From positions 1,649 to 24,426 of IMG/VR virus record IMGVR_UViG_3300030090_003797: a stretch of 22,778 nt of DNA, one strand, 5' to 3'. Positions 13,613 through 22,190 of the stretch are shown here, piece by piece (position 1 is the first letter of the stretch; every line of letters starts with the position of its first letter). The DNA is from a virus. The position numbers and the translations under genes are program-made. The notes below the pieces were generated by a model that had not been told where the DNA came from, ran no database searches, and saw only the letters and a list, made by a program, of their open reading frames with translations.

Positions 13613-15085
13613 TCAGGAACCCTGTCCATGAAGATTGATGATACGGAAGATTCTATAATACTGGTTCACTCTAAGTGTCAGAGTTTCACCATCTGGAGTA
13701 CCGTTCAAGGCACCAGTTGTAGTCACGAATGGATTGCTGACTAAGCCGTAGCGAGTCTTGAATCCAATCTTAGGCTGGAAGGTATTCTCACCAACCGCAC
13801 GAACCATCTGGAGTGGAACGTATGGGCAGTAGAAGAGTCCAGCATCATAAGGATTAGTTCCTCTGTATCCAACACAAGCGAAGTTGTGTCCAACAGAACC
13901 AGGCGTACCCTCGGCACCGAGAGTCGGGCTACCACCGATGAAACCACCAGTTGTTGGTACATAAGGATCAATGTAAACCTTATACTTACCGTTTAGAATA
14001 CCAGCGAAGGTGTTACCAGTATCATCAACATTCAATCCAACATTAAGTGCTGGTGAGATGTTAAGGAAACCACCCATCGCAAGAGCAGAAGCGGTGTCAC
14101 TGTCGCAGATTACGAAGTTACCCTTTCCTCTACGAGTTTCTTTGGCGATAGTATTTGCTTCACGTTCGATCTGGAACATGAGTCCTCTCCAACGCTCTGC
14201 ACTCCAACGTCCGTCAGAGTCACTAGTGACATCATAGATACCACCATTGGAGTTGTATGTCTTAGTCAGATCAGCGTGCTGTGCGCCAAGTTTAGAGACA
14301 CCATAAATGGTACGCATAACTTCACGGTTAATTTCAGCAAGAATTTCTGTGCTAAGAATGTTAGCAAGTTCGCTCTCTGCATCGAGACCGTGGACTGCTT
14401 TGAGGTCCTGAGCAAGCTCAGTAGTGTACTCTGCTTTGAGGGCGCGAGTCTTCGCAGTAACAGATGTACGCTCAATGCTGAATGCCATCTGTGCGAATGC
14501 GTGCTGACCACCAAGGCCTTCAGCTTCACTTCTAGTCATACCACGACCGATTCCAATATCAGCAGCGGTGTAACCCAAGAGAGGGTCCCAGTTAGAGAAG
14601 GTGCTACCAAGATCTGCTGCACCACCGGATGCACCGTGAGCGGTCAAACCATAAGTACCACCGTGGTTTGCTGCTTCGTTGAATAATGCTTCGTTGTTAC
14701 GATCAGTTGAAGTCTGATTGTAGTTCGAACCAAACTGTGCCTTGAGGGCAAAGATGAGTCCTGTTGGAGCGTTCATTGGCTGAACACCTGCAACATCGTA
14801 TGCCATTAAGTTAGGCATTGCACGACGTACAAGACTAATAAGAATTGGATCGTAACCACCCATCGGACGCTGCTCGCCGTTAACGCCTTTAAGGCCTCCA
14901 CCAGCAGCATTCAGGGGAGTTTCATTGAGTGATTGTTCTGCTAATGCTTTTTCCTGATTTTCAAGAAGTGCAGCAGTACATTTCTTACGATAACCATCAT
15001 CAATAGATGGCATTTCGTTGTGATCTAAAATTGGTGACCACTTTTCCACCAACTGATCATAGGGTGTAGTTCCGTTAAAGTCCAT
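13613..15085 (-). CDS. gp23: Major capsid protein gp23
   Basis: The 490-aa protein is the HK97-fold T4-type hexamer. Recognisable stretches are LVRRAMPNLMAYDVAGVQPMNAPTG (around residues 85-108), ALKAEYTTELAQDLKAVHGLDAE, ILAEINREVMRTIYGVSKLG, GNFVICDSDTASALAM and YVPLQMVRAVGENTFQPKIGFKTRYG, all characteristic of gp23. The N-terminal ~55 residues should be removed by gp21, which cuts after Glu in (L/I)-x-E. Two candidates are close together: LAE at 48-50 and LNE at 53-55. The ATG has an AAGGAGAA site and the box TATAGATA upstream. A strong terminator follows. It is the most abundant virion protein and its codons are more GC-rich than those of the neighbouring early genes. Confidence 0.98.
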   Translation of the reverse strand: MDFNGTTPYDQLVEKWSPILDHNEMPSIDDGYRKKCTAALLENQEKALAEQSLNETPLNAAGGGLKGVNGEQRPMGGYDPILISLVRRAMPNLMAYDVAGVQPMNAPTGLIFALKAQFGSNYNQTSTDRNNEALFNEAANHGGTYGLTAHGASGGAADLGSTFSNWDPLLGYTAADIGIGRGMTRSEAEGLGGQHAFAQMAFSIERTSVTAKTRALKAEYTTELAQDLKAVHGLDAESELANILSTEILAEINREVMRTIYGVSKLGAQHADLTKTYNSNGGIYDVTSDSDGRWSAERWRGLMFQIEREANTIAKETRRGKGNFVICDSDTASALAMGGFLNISPALNVGLNVDDTGNTFAGILNGKYKVYIDPYVPTTGGFIGGSPTLGAEGTPGSVGHNFACVGYRGTNPYDAGLFYCPYVPLQMVRAVGENTFQPKIGFKTRYGLVSNPFVTTTGALNGTPDGETLTLRVNQYYRIFRIINLHGQGS

Positions 15086-15120
15086 TTCGTTCTCCTTGTT
15101 AGTAAGTAACTATTTTCCTA

Positions 15121-15128
15121 TATCTATA
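15121..15128 (-). promoter_or_regulatory. Late promoter box variant for gp23
   Basis: TATAGATA, one mismatch from TATAAATA, reads on the minus strand 35 nt before the gp23 ATG, between the gp22 stop and gp23. No perfect late box is present in this gap, so this is the best candidate. Confidence 0.45.
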
Positions 15129-15140
15129 AAAACTTAAATT

Positions 15141-16295
15141 TCAGTCTAATTTATTCTGTCTACTGATTTTTGCTGATTTGCTGAGTGCTGACATGTAATT
15201 TTGCATGTGTGAATTCTCAACAATTTGATTATCAGAGGATGAAACGTCATCCTCGTTATAAACAGTATCACCGTTAAAATAACTCTCCTTTAAGATGTCG
15301 AGTTTTTCACGATACTGTTCCTCAGTTTCAAATTCAATTCCTTCTGCTAATGAACGAAGTTTATCGCTTTCAATATCAACGAGTCCTTCGCAAACCTCAG
15401 AAAGAATAGTTTCGCAACGGCTTTCCATTACGTTCGAACGAAGATCAATATTTCTAGCAATCTCGTTTTCTAATTTATCCTGAAGATCAACAACTGCCTC
15501 TGCAAGATGCTCAACAAGATCATTCTTGTCATCTGGAACAGAAACATATGAATTGTCAAAGAGTTCTTTGAGACCGGTCATGAACTGCTCTGCAACGTCA
15601 GCACGAATGCCAGTTTCAATAGCAATTTCATTTTCCTCTACCCACATCTCAACAACGTATGAAAGGTAATTATCAAGTTTCTCTGCAAGTTCTTTTGTAA
15701 CTTCCTGAGTATGCTCTTCGATTACGTCGTTATATTGTTCAAGTAAAGACACTTCTACTTCAGAAATCTTTTCATTAATAACTGCTTCAAAGATAGTTGA
15801 TGCTTTATTCATAAACTCTTCGCTCAACTCTTCACCATCAAAGAGAGTTGTCATGTGGTGATCGATCTCTTCTTTAGTTGCAGTTGGAGTTTCAACTTTA
15901 CCCTTCGCAGCAGAAGCCTTAGGTTTAACGCTACCTTTATTTGCACCAGACTTATTACCTACAGGTTTAGCTACTTTAGCGTGCTTACCTTCTGCATCCT
16001 GATAAAGATCGGCATCCTCTTCGCTTTTCGGATCAACTACGGCTTCTTCGACTTCATCTTCATCTTCGTCCTCGTCGTCGTCCTCGTCGTGGTCTTTCTG
16101 AGCAGCGAGCTTCTTCTTACCATACATTTCTTTCATTTTGCCTTTAGAATGATATGCCTCTTCGACACTATCTTCCTCGACTTCAACATCAGCATCAATG
16201 GCTGTATCCTCTAGATCCTCTTCGGGATCTAAATTTTCATGAAGTTCTCCTGCAAGAATCGCTCTTGCTGTTTCGATTGGATCCAAATATTCCAT
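15141..16295 (-). CDS. gp22: Prohead core scaffold protein gp22
   Basis: The 384-aa protein fits gp22, the main scaffold of the T4 prohead, which is degraded by gp21 before DNA packaging. It begins MEYLDPIETARAILAGELHEN. A conserved gp22 region includes LSEEFMNKASTIFEAVINEKI (about 157-177), followed by highly helical, acidic sequence. Residues about 71-83 are almost pure Asp/Glu (EDDDEDEDEDEVEE) and are followed by a Lys/Ala/Gly-rich segment. The protein is longer than T4 gp22 (269 aa), mainly through this low-complexity N-terminal half. It lies between the protease and major capsid genes, as in T4, with its own TATAAATA box. Confidence 0.93.
   Translation of the reverse strand: MEYLDPIETARAILAGELHENLDPEEDLEDTAIDADVEVEEDSVEEAYHSKGKMKEMYGKKKLAAQKDHDEDDDEDEDEDEVEEAVVDPKSEEDADLYQDAEGKHAKVAKPVGNKSGANKGSVKPKASAAKGKVETPTATKEEIDHHMTTLFDGEELSEEFMNKASTIFEAVINEKISEVEVSLLEQYNDVIEEHTQEVTKELAEKLDNYLSYVVEMWVEENEIAIETGIRADVAEQFMTGLKELFDNSYVSVPDDKNDLVEHLAEAVVDLQDKLENEIARNIDLRSNVMESRCETILSEVCEGLVDIESDKLRSLAEGIEFETEEQYREKLDILKESYFNGDTVYNEDDVSSSDNQIVENSHMQNYMSALSKSAKISRQNKLD
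16053..16090. repeat. Trinucleotide low-complexity tract in gp22
   Basis: A run of TCN/TCG-type triplets on the plus strand encodes the Asp/Glu stretch of the scaffold protein. It is an imperfect codon repeat that could change length by slippage without shifting frame. Confidence 0.55.
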
Positions 16296-16331
16296 GTTAG
16301 ATTCTCCTTGTAGACGATATATATCTGAACT

Positions 16332-16339
16332 TATTTATA
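16332..16339 (-). promoter_or_regulatory. T4-type late promoter box for gp22
   Basis: A perfect TATAAATA reads on the minus strand 36 nt before the gp22 ATG, at the gp21 3' end. The leader that follows shares CTACAAGGAGAATC with the gp18 leader. Confidence 0.75.
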
Positions 16340-16343
16340 CTTT

Positions 16344-16991
16344 TCAAAATTTTGACATAAAGTTAGTAAACAACTTTAAAGCCTTTTCTTCTAAATCTCT
16401 CTTAGAAGTCTTCTCAATTTCTTCTTTGTACTCTTCTATGGCTTGTTGTTTTAATATTCCATTATCCCAAACCCATTCTGCACCCTCCATGATTCCGTTC
16501 ACGAAAGCATTTGGCGCTGATGGATCAGCAACAATGTCAACAGCCGCTAACATGAAGTCCTTCTGCACTTCATTGACTCCCTTCACCTCTTTAAGTGAAC
16601 CCATTCCACGGGAGGATACGCCAAGTTTAGCACCCTCATCGATAAGATTTTTTGCAATCTTGCCCATAGGAGTGTCCATTATCTTTGCTTTACCATAGAT
16701 ATCATTTCCATCTGCACGAAGTTCTTTGATAATATGAGACACACGGTCGAGATTTACTGTGGGGCCTTGTGGGTGATTTAGTTCTCCCATTGCTCGATTC
16801 TTGTTAACATACTCTTTAGTATATCTTTTAACTTCGTTCATTAGAGTTTCGGGCGGATATACTCTATTATTTCGATTCTTTTGAGCAGCTTGCATGAAAA
16901 TGCCCTCGATGAAATAATTCTTTTCACCAGTCTCTTCATTTACTTCAGCAAGAAGTTGAATATCTTCTGTCATTTCTGTGATTAGCTTCAT
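16344..16991 (-). CDS. gp21: Prohead maturation protease gp21
   Basis: The 215-aa serine protease matures the prohead by degrading the core and trimming gp23. The herpesvirus-protease-like catalytic elements are visible: His73 in ELNHPQGPTVNLDRVSH, Ser126/127 in GVSSRGMGS, and an acidic DIVADPSAPNAFV segment (152-164) that follows. The N-terminus has FIEGIFMQAAQKNRNNRVYPP, typical of the T4 family. It begins in a 4-nt ATGA overlap with the upstream gene. Length equals T4 gp21 (about 212 aa). Confidence 0.96.
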   Translation of the reverse strand: MKLITEMTEDIQLLAEVNEETGEKNYFIEGIFMQAAQKNRNNRVYPPETLMNEVKRYTKEYVNKNRAMGELNHPQGPTVNLDRVSHIIKELRADGNDIYGKAKIMDTPMGKIAKNLIDEGAKLGVSSRGMGSLKEVKGVNEVQKDFMLAAVDIVADPSAPNAFVNGIMEGAEWVWDNGILKQQAIEEYKEEIEKTSKRDLEEKALKLFTNFMSKF

Positions 16992-17491
16992 TCTGATTTA
17001 CCACCTCTATATTGACCTGTATATACAACATGGTTGCCGTCGTTATCTTTTTCAACACTACCTTGTGGGTATTTCTTTCTTAATTTGGAAACCTGATCAC
17101 GGTCTAATTCTTTATTGGTGTAACCAACTTTTTGTCCACTATTATCATAATCCCATTGTTGGACAAATTCACCCAGTTCAACTTCTTCTTTTTTAATTGC
17201 CTTTTTGATTACCTTTCTTCTGTTCTTTAGGTAATCATCAGTCTCATCTGAATCGCCATCATTATCAATGTCATCGTCTCCATGGCCTACAGGATCCATT
17301 CCTTCACCATCGTCATCTTTGTCGGTGACTTTTGCTTTCTTTGCTTCTCCAAATAAACTGGGAGCAACTTCCTCATACTTCTCTGACATGATGTCTGAGA
17401 TTTTAGAGTAAAGAACTGTTTCTGTTAATTCCATGGCTTTAGATAACTTGTCTTCATTGACAAGTTTTATGATCTGTTCAGTTAATGTCAT
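16988..17491 (-). CDS. Probable prohead core protein in gp68 position, with calcium-loop-like motif
   Basis: The 167-aa product lies between gp20 and gp21, where T4 has gp67 and gp68, small prohead core proteins. Its N-terminus is helical (MTLTEQIIKLVNEDKLSKAMEL). The middle is very acidic and contains DIDNDGDSDETDDYL, a D-x-D-x-D-G-x-x-D-x-x-D loop like those of EF-hand and dockerin calcium-binding proteins, directly followed by basic KNRRKVIKKAIKK. A weaker DKDDDGEGMDP precedes it. The C-terminal 50 residues are small and polar (QKVGYTNKELDRDQV...VVYTGQYRGG). It overlaps both neighbours (14 nt and 4 nt). Position and composition favour a core role; calcium binding is inferred from the motif. 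Confidence 0.78.
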   Translation of the reverse strand: MTLTEQIIKLVNEDKLSKAMELTETVLYSKISDIMSEKYEEVAPSLFGEAKKAKVTDKDDDGEGMDPVGHGDDDIDNDGDSDETDDYLKNRRKVIKKAIKKEEVELGEFVQQWDYDNSGQKVGYTNKELDRDQVSKLRKKYPQGSVEKDNDGNHVVYTGQYRGGKSE

Positions 17492-18002
17492 CTGTTAATT
17501 CCTTTGCTAACTCTAGGATTTCTGTGTATGCTAATTCATCGTTTGCTATACCATTAACTAAAATATTTTTAGTCTCAGGATCTAATTGCTCTAGTAAATT
17601 ATTTATGCTTTTCTTATTTTCTAGAGCCGAAGATTCACCAATAGAGTTCATATCTTTAGCCATAAAATAGATCAGTTCACCCATGTCTCCATCATCAAGA
17701 TCCTTTACCACTACATTATTTCCTGATACTTTAACATTTGTTTTCTTTGCACCCGTTTTAAGAACAGACTTTACAAACTTTTTAGCGTCTGCACTGTTCT
17801 TGAAACTGTACTTATTCGATTTAGCTTTTTTAGAAAACGCTTCTTCAACATCAGATTGCATTATGGTTTGTGAAACCTCAACATGTTTTTGAGCAATTTT
17901 AGAAGAGATTCTGTCATTAACCTCTGTCTCAAATGATGCCTTAAACGCGTCCATGTCATCATTTAAAGAAGCACTTATCATATCTTTTAGATTTTTATTC
18001 AT
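17478..18002 (-). CDS. Probable prohead core protein in gp67 position
   Basis: The 174-aa protein is coupled to the portal gene by an ATGA overlap and overlaps the next gene by 14 nt. It has a helical charged N-terminus (LKDMISASLNDDMDAFKASFETEV), a central basic block KKAKSNKYSFKNSADAKKFVKSVLKTGAKKTNVKVSGNNVVV that looks like a small alpha-beta domain, and a helical acidic C-terminus. No enzyme motif is visible. In T4 the gene after portal gp20 is gp67, required for core assembly; the assignment here rests on position and charge, since I see no direct sequence match. Confidence 0.75.
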   Translation of the reverse strand: MNKNLKDMISASLNDDMDAFKASFETEVNDRISSKIAQKHVEVSQTIMQSDVEEAFSKKAKSNKYSFKNSADAKKFVKSVLKTGAKKTNVKVSGNNVVVKDLDDGDMGELIYFMAKDMNSIGESSALENKKSINNLLEQLDPETKNILVNGIANDELAYTEILELAKELTDDIN

Positions 18003-19555
18003 TCAAAATCTCCTTCTTCCCCTTCAACTTCTTCAGAATCAGATGGTTCATTTTCCTTTTCTGCTTGAATTTGCTGATCAATTTCGTAAATTTCTTCGTC
18101 AGTTTGATTCAGAACTTTCTTGCGAATGTATTCAGTTGAATAATACTTTCCAACATAATCGTCTAAATCTCTTAACATTTCTGTACGTTCTTTTAGAATT
18201 TCATTTTCTTTAAGCTCTTGGAAATAAGAATCAGTTTTAAACTTAAAACTTATATCCTGATATATCTTTTCCCAATCCTCTTGTCTGATTATGCCTTTCA
18301 ATATTAATTGAGAACGAAGCAGTGTTAAAAATAATTCAGAAAAACGCATTCGCAGTCTGTCTATGAACTTTGAAAATTTAACTTCGTCTCTGGTAATCTC
18401 AGCAGATCTTCCCATGTTGAAGCCGTTTTCTGCTTCTAATCTTGAAGGAGGAACATTCAGTGAACGATATAATTTCTTTTGTAGATAAAGAACATCTTCC
18501 ATTTCTCCTAGATTCTGTCCACCATCAAGAGTTGAAATTTCAGTCCCTCTGCCACCTTCTCGTCTAGGCAACCAGTAATCCTCAAGGATACTCATATGTC
18601 GTCTATCATCTTCAATTTCGCCAGTAGATTCGTTATATGTAATCTTGTTGCGATACCGATTCATGATGCCCTTTAGATACTGCTCTGCTTTTTGCTTTGG
18701 AAGATTACCAACATCAATGTAAAAAATTCTTCGTTCTGGCGCTCTTGAAATTCTATAGATTACAACAGCGTCTTCAATTTGACGAAGCATGTTCATAGGT
18801 CTAATTGCTTTTTGCAAGTAACCTATTACCTTTTTAGTGCCAGTATCAACTTGTCCTGAGTGAACATAACAAATCGAGTCTGGTGAAATTTTCAAACCTT
18901 GTGTGCCAGTTTGATATAATGATGTTTTATCTGTTTCAACATAAAGGAAAAACTCTTCAACCCCCGTCACCATAGGAACCGCAACATCATTTTTCTTAAT
19001 CGTTTCTTTATTTACAGTTCTTACTTTGTTTATTTTGATGGGATCGATAGGTCTTAATTCTTTTATGCCCTTTTTAGGATTATCTTCATCTATGATAATG
19101 TGATAATACAATTTACTATCAATATACCATCTACGGAAAATTTCATATCCTTTATTATTAAAGTTCAAAAGATAAAGAATGTTTTTAAATTCATCCTCTA
19201 CCTTTCTTTTAATATTATCTGATAGATTAGTTTCACTGAGTTCTACTTGAATGGGTTTCTTATCCTCATCCAAGACAATAGCATCATTAGAAATGTCTGT
19301 TATTGCCATATCAACTTCAGGAAACAATGCCATTGATCTGAATCTTCTAACATAATCATTATCATTTTTTATACTTCCAGCAAAATCGATGTATGTTCCA
19401 AAAACACCGCCTGCTTCAATAGTCATAGAACCATCATAATCATCTGGAGCAACAAAAGAAGTTATGTTCTTGTTGTTCTCAGACTCAAATGTGGTTGGTT
19501 GAGGGGATTCCTTTCCCCTTCTTCCAATCGTAAAGCCAAAGAGATCTAAGGGCAT
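17999..19555 (-). CDS. gp20: Portal vertex protein gp20
   Basis: The 518-aa portal forms the dodecameric DNA entry ring at one capsid vertex, docking terminase and the neck. T4-family landmarks include VFGTYIDFAGSIKNDNDYVRRFRSM, MDMAITDISNDAIV-type text near residues 75-90, RPIDPIKINKVRTV, AIRPMNMLRQIEDAVVIYRISRAPERRIFYIDVGNLPK (the most conserved gp20 block) and DYWLPRREGGRGTEISTLDGG. Length matches T4 gp20 (524 aa). An AAAGG site lies before the ATG; no late box is visible in the 26-nt gap from gp19, so it is probably read from the gp19 promoter. Confidence 0.97.
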   Translation of the reverse strand: MPLDLFGFTIGRRGKESPQPTTFESENNKNITSFVAPDDYDGSMTIEAGGVFGTYIDFAGSIKNDNDYVRRFRSMALFPEVDMAITDISNDAIVLDEDKKPIQVELSETNLSDNIKRKVEDEFKNILYLLNFNNKGYEIFRRWYIDSKLYYHIIIDEDNPKKGIKELRPIDPIKINKVRTVNKETIKKNDVAVPMVTGVEEFFLYVETDKTSLYQTGTQGLKISPDSICYVHSGQVDTGTKKVIGYLQKAIRPMNMLRQIEDAVVIYRISRAPERRIFYIDVGNLPKQKAEQYLKGIMNRYRNKITYNESTGEIEDDRRHMSILEDYWLPRREGGRGTEISTLDGGQNLGEMEDVLYLQKKLYRSLNVPPSRLEAENGFNMGRSAEITRDEVKFSKFIDRLRMRFSELFLTLLRSQLILKGIIRQEDWEKIYQDISFKFKTDSYFQELKENEILKERTEMLRDLDDYVGKYYSTEYIRKKVLNQTDEEIYEIDQQIQAEKENEPSDSEEVEGEEGDFE

Positions 19556-19581
19556 AATCTAAACCTTTAAGTTAATTTTCA

Positions 19582-20106
19582 CTATCCATTTTCTCCGGCG
19601 CCGCCGCCGTACCAATAGTCATATTGCATTGTAACTGTAAACTCTGAAATGCTATCCGTAGTTTCATAACTAAAATCTACTGCTCCAACATCAGTTGGGA
19701 AACAATTTACCAAAGTAATTGTTTGTATTGGAGAACCATCTTGTGCCTGTGGAGTAATTGTCCACTCTGCCCCATACTCTTCCGGACTAGCTAAGTTTCC
19801 AGTATTAAAATGACCGCTGATGCCTGCCATCCAGTTGACAAAATCTGCTCTCATAGCACCTTCACTATCCTGAAGAATAGTCAAAGACCATTCCGCAAAA
19901 GTTCTGTCGCCAGGTCTTTTAATCTTTCTTCCTTTATATGGAACTTCGATTGTTCCTATACTAGAAGCAGGTAACTGTGCTGATTTTATGAAAAAATGTT
20001 TATCACCAGAAAATGTATCTGATCCACGAATAGCACCGTCAACTCTAAAAAGAGTCGGTCTCATTCCGCTTCCAAATCGATTTGCAAATTCCCCTATGTC
20101 TGCCAT
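19582..20106 (-). CDS. gp19: Tail tube protein gp19
   Basis: The 174-aa protein is the tail tube monomer through which DNA is ejected. It follows sheath gene gp18 as in T4 and is close to T4 gp19 in length (163 aa). Typical segments are RPTLFRVDGAIRGSDTFSGDKHFFIKSAQLPASSIGTIEVPYKGRKIKRPGDR, FAEWSLTILQD, and the C-terminal NCFPTDVGAVDFSYETTDSISEFTVTMQYDYW. The C-terminus ends in a Gly-rich GGGAGENG. A TATAAATA box and an AAGGAGAA ribosome site lie directly upstream. A second, diverged member of the family is encoded at 12943-13515. Confidence 0.96.
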   Translation of the reverse strand: MADIGEFANRFGSGMRPTLFRVDGAIRGSDTFSGDKHFFIKSAQLPASSIGTIEVPYKGRKIKRPGDRTFAEWSLTILQDSEGAMRADFVNWMAGISGHFNTGNLASPEEYGAEWTITPQAQDGSPIQTITLVNCFPTDVGAVDFSYETTDSISEFTVTMQYDYWYGGGAGENG

Positions 20107-20131
20107 TGTTTTCTCCTTAGACTATTATTAG

Positions 20132-20139
20132 TATTTATA
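20132..20139 (-). promoter_or_regulatory. T4-type late promoter box for gp19
   Basis: A perfect TATAAATA within GTATAAATAC reads on the minus strand 25 nt before the gp19 ATG, in the 39-nt gap between gp18 and gp19. It probably also serves gp20 and the two core genes. Confidence 0.75.
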
Positions 20140-20145
20140 CTCATA

Positions 20146-22125
20146 TCAAGATGTTGTTTCCGTAAATACTGCATCTTGTCGAAGAGCAACAAAGTTCAGA
20201 TTAATAAAGTTTGTGGATATTGCAGGCTTGATGAATATGTCTGCAACAAACTTGTTTCCACTAACAATGTCATCTGTATTGTTAGTTTCGTCACACACCA
20301 CACGGAAATCTGTAATTCCTCTTTGAGCTTGAACTCTTCTCAAGAACGGAGTAATTGTTGAAACAAATGCTCTTCGTGAGAATGTGTCATTGAATTCAAA
20401 GAGTTGGAATTTAGCAGCGGTTGAAATTGCTTTTTCCAAGAAGATCATAAGTCTTCTTACATTAATTCTATCCAAAGCACTAGGTCTTCTTTGGAGTGTT
20501 TTATCTCCAAACAACACTGCTCCTTCTCCGGGGAAAGAAACTACAGGATTGATACCTGATTGATACAACTTGTCTCTATCCGCCTTTGATGGATTGATTG
20601 CTAATTTAACTACTCCTTGGACTCTTCCTCGATTTAAACCGGCAGGAGAGTACCAAGGTGCGACTTCATTTTCAGTTCTAGCACACAGTCCAGCAGTGTC
20701 GGCATTCAATGGAAGCCATCTGAATATTCCATTGTATGAATCAAACTGATACTTCCAACCACTGTCCATTACAGCGTAAGAAGAATTTAGATTATTGCTA
20801 TTTCTGTAGTTGATGATGTTATCCGAACCAGAGTAACCTTTCAACTCAGTCTGATACACAACATCGTTATACTCTGTTCCTGCTGGAGATGCAGGTGGAG
20901 AGATGAATGCAACACAATCTTTTCTTGATTCTGCTATGTCTACCAGTTTTCCAGAAATTACCGACTCCGCTGCACCACCGATCAGAAGATCAATGTCAAC
21001 TTCATCTGCGTCTGAGAAGTGATCCTCGTAAGCCCTATTGATCGCTGCGGTGTGTGGATTTGTTCCACTGGAAGAGGAATCAGATCCACTGCCTTCGTAT
21101 GGCCAAGTGAGTCCTGCTGCTCCGACGGCACCAAAGAATGATGCGTTTCTGCTCCAAGGAGGTCCAGAGAATCCGACGTTTCGAATGTGACCATGATAGT
21201 AAGGAACAGCGGTTGATGTTGGACTCCAGAGAGGATCTCCTCCAGTCGCGGCTCCAATACTTCCAGCAGTATGTCCTGAGAAAATACTTCTATGAACATC
21301 TTCTTCAATCTTGATGTATTGTGACTCTGCATTAATTACATCTTTATAGTAAAGATTCTTTCCAGTATTGTCCTGAACACCTCTCCACTGTGATAAACCT
21401 TCCCATTTTTCAAGAACAGTTCCGGTGAATCCTTGATCGTAATTGACTAAACCTTTATGATCAATAAGTGCAATGTGAACTTCGTCCGCTGTGTTTCCAG
21501 TGGAGTCGCCACCAGCTAAGATTCCAGCAGAGTATGATTCAAATACCTTTTCGGTTGTGGTTGGTGCGTAACTAAACAAGTTTCTATCATTTAGATAGAA
21601 CTCTATACCTTCATTATGACCACCATGTCCTGCTGCTCTAGTGGCTGTAGGATCAACGCTTCCGGATCCTCCTGCCCAAACTACAAGTCTTAGAGAATTT
21701 CCGACTGGACCTGGCTCTTTAAACTCAACTCTTGCATTTATAGATCCGTCTAGAGTTTGACCACCATAGATTGATGCCCCGTCAGAAGCACAAACACCAC
21801 CGGGAACTGCTGCTGTAGATCCAGCATATCCTATTGCGGTATACTCGTCAGATGTTCCGTCATTTTCATCAACTCTAACAACCTTTAATTTATCGCTATA
21901 ATTTAAAAAGTTTGCACAAACCCACCAGTCTGTTCCTCTTTCACCTGCGTTTGGTGAACCAAATGTAGCAAATAATTCTTGCTCACTTGAAATCTCAACG
22001 ATCTCATCGACTGGACCCGCGTCAAATCTACCAACAAATGCACCAACGGTGGTTGCTACTTGTGGGATTATTGAACTTTGATCTACTTCTGTTACGGTAA
22101 CACTAGGGCTAACACTAAATGGCAT
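20146..22125 (-). CDS. gp18: Contractile tail sheath protein gp18
   Basis: The 659-aa protein is the T4-type sheath subunit, whose contraction drives the tail tube through the cell envelope. The N-terminus MPFSVSPSVTVTEVDQSSIIPQ is typical, as is the GAFVGRFDAGPVDEIVEISS stretch. The conserved C-terminal domain is clear: LDRINVRRLMIFLEKAIST, FEFNDTFSRRAFVSTITPFLRRVQ and FVADIFIKPAISTNFINLNF. The length equals T4 gp18 (659 aa). The middle third, including Ser/Gly-rich GSGSDSSSSGTNP (about 346-358), is probably the surface-exposed variable region. An AAGGAG site precedes the ATG. Confidence 0.97.
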   Translation of the reverse strand: MPFSVSPSVTVTEVDQSSIIPQVATTVGAFVGRFDAGPVDEIVEISSEQELFATFGSPNAGERGTDWWVCANFLNYSDKLKVVRVDENDGTSDEYTAIGYAGSTAAVPGGVCASDGASIYGGQTLDGSINARVEFKEPGPVGNSLRLVVWAGGSGSVDPTATRAAGHGGHNEGIEFYLNDRNLFSYAPTTTEKVFESYSAGILAGGDSTGNTADEVHIALIDHKGLVNYDQGFTGTVLEKWEGLSQWRGVQDNTGKNLYYKDVINAESQYIKIEEDVHRSIFSGHTAGSIGAATGGDPLWSPTSTAVPYYHGHIRNVGFSGPPWSRNASFFGAVGAAGLTWPYEGSGSDSSSSGTNPHTAAINRAYEDHFSDADEVDIDLLIGGAAESVISGKLVDIAESRKDCVAFISPPASPAGTEYNDVVYQTELKGYSGSDNIINYRNSNNLNSSYAVMDSGWKYQFDSYNGIFRWLPLNADTAGLCARTENEVAPWYSPAGLNRGRVQGVVKLAINPSKADRDKLYQSGINPVVSFPGEGAVLFGDKTLQRRPSALDRINVRRLMIFLEKAISTAAKFQLFEFNDTFSRRAFVSTITPFLRRVQAQRGITDFRVVCDETNNTDDIVSGNKFVADIFIKPAISTNFINLNFVALRQDAVFTETTS

Positions 22126-22182
22126 TTGGATTCTCCTTGTAGAACGATCATTTCATATGGAAATATATCTTTTTTTCTATGA

Positions 22183-22190
22183 TATTTATA
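22183..22190 (-). promoter_or_regulatory. T4-type late promoter box for gp18
   Basis: A perfect TATAAATA reads on the minus strand in the 78-nt gap between gp17 and gp18, giving a leader of roughly 50 nt. The end of that leader shares CTACAAGGAGAATC with the gp22 leader. Confidence 0.75.

Noticed and set aside
14276-14686. 136-codon plus-strand frame rich in Cys and Ser
   Set aside because: It is antisense to gp23 across well conserved capsid sequence; its composition is what the complement of that gene would give.
15855-16214. 119-codon plus-strand frame with strong hydrophobic (Phe/Val/Leu) segments
   Set aside because: It is the antisense of the Asp/Glu-rich part of gp22; GAN codons read in reverse yield Phe, Ile, Val and Leu.
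20982-21332. 116-codon minus-strand frame
   Set aside because: It is a shifted frame inside gp18 with no start signals and no recognisable content.
22151-22165. ATTTC-ATATG-GAAAT inverted repeat in the gp18 leader
   Set aside because: A 5-bp arm in AT-rich DNA without a U-tract or conserved position in the other leaders; too weak for an operator or terminator.
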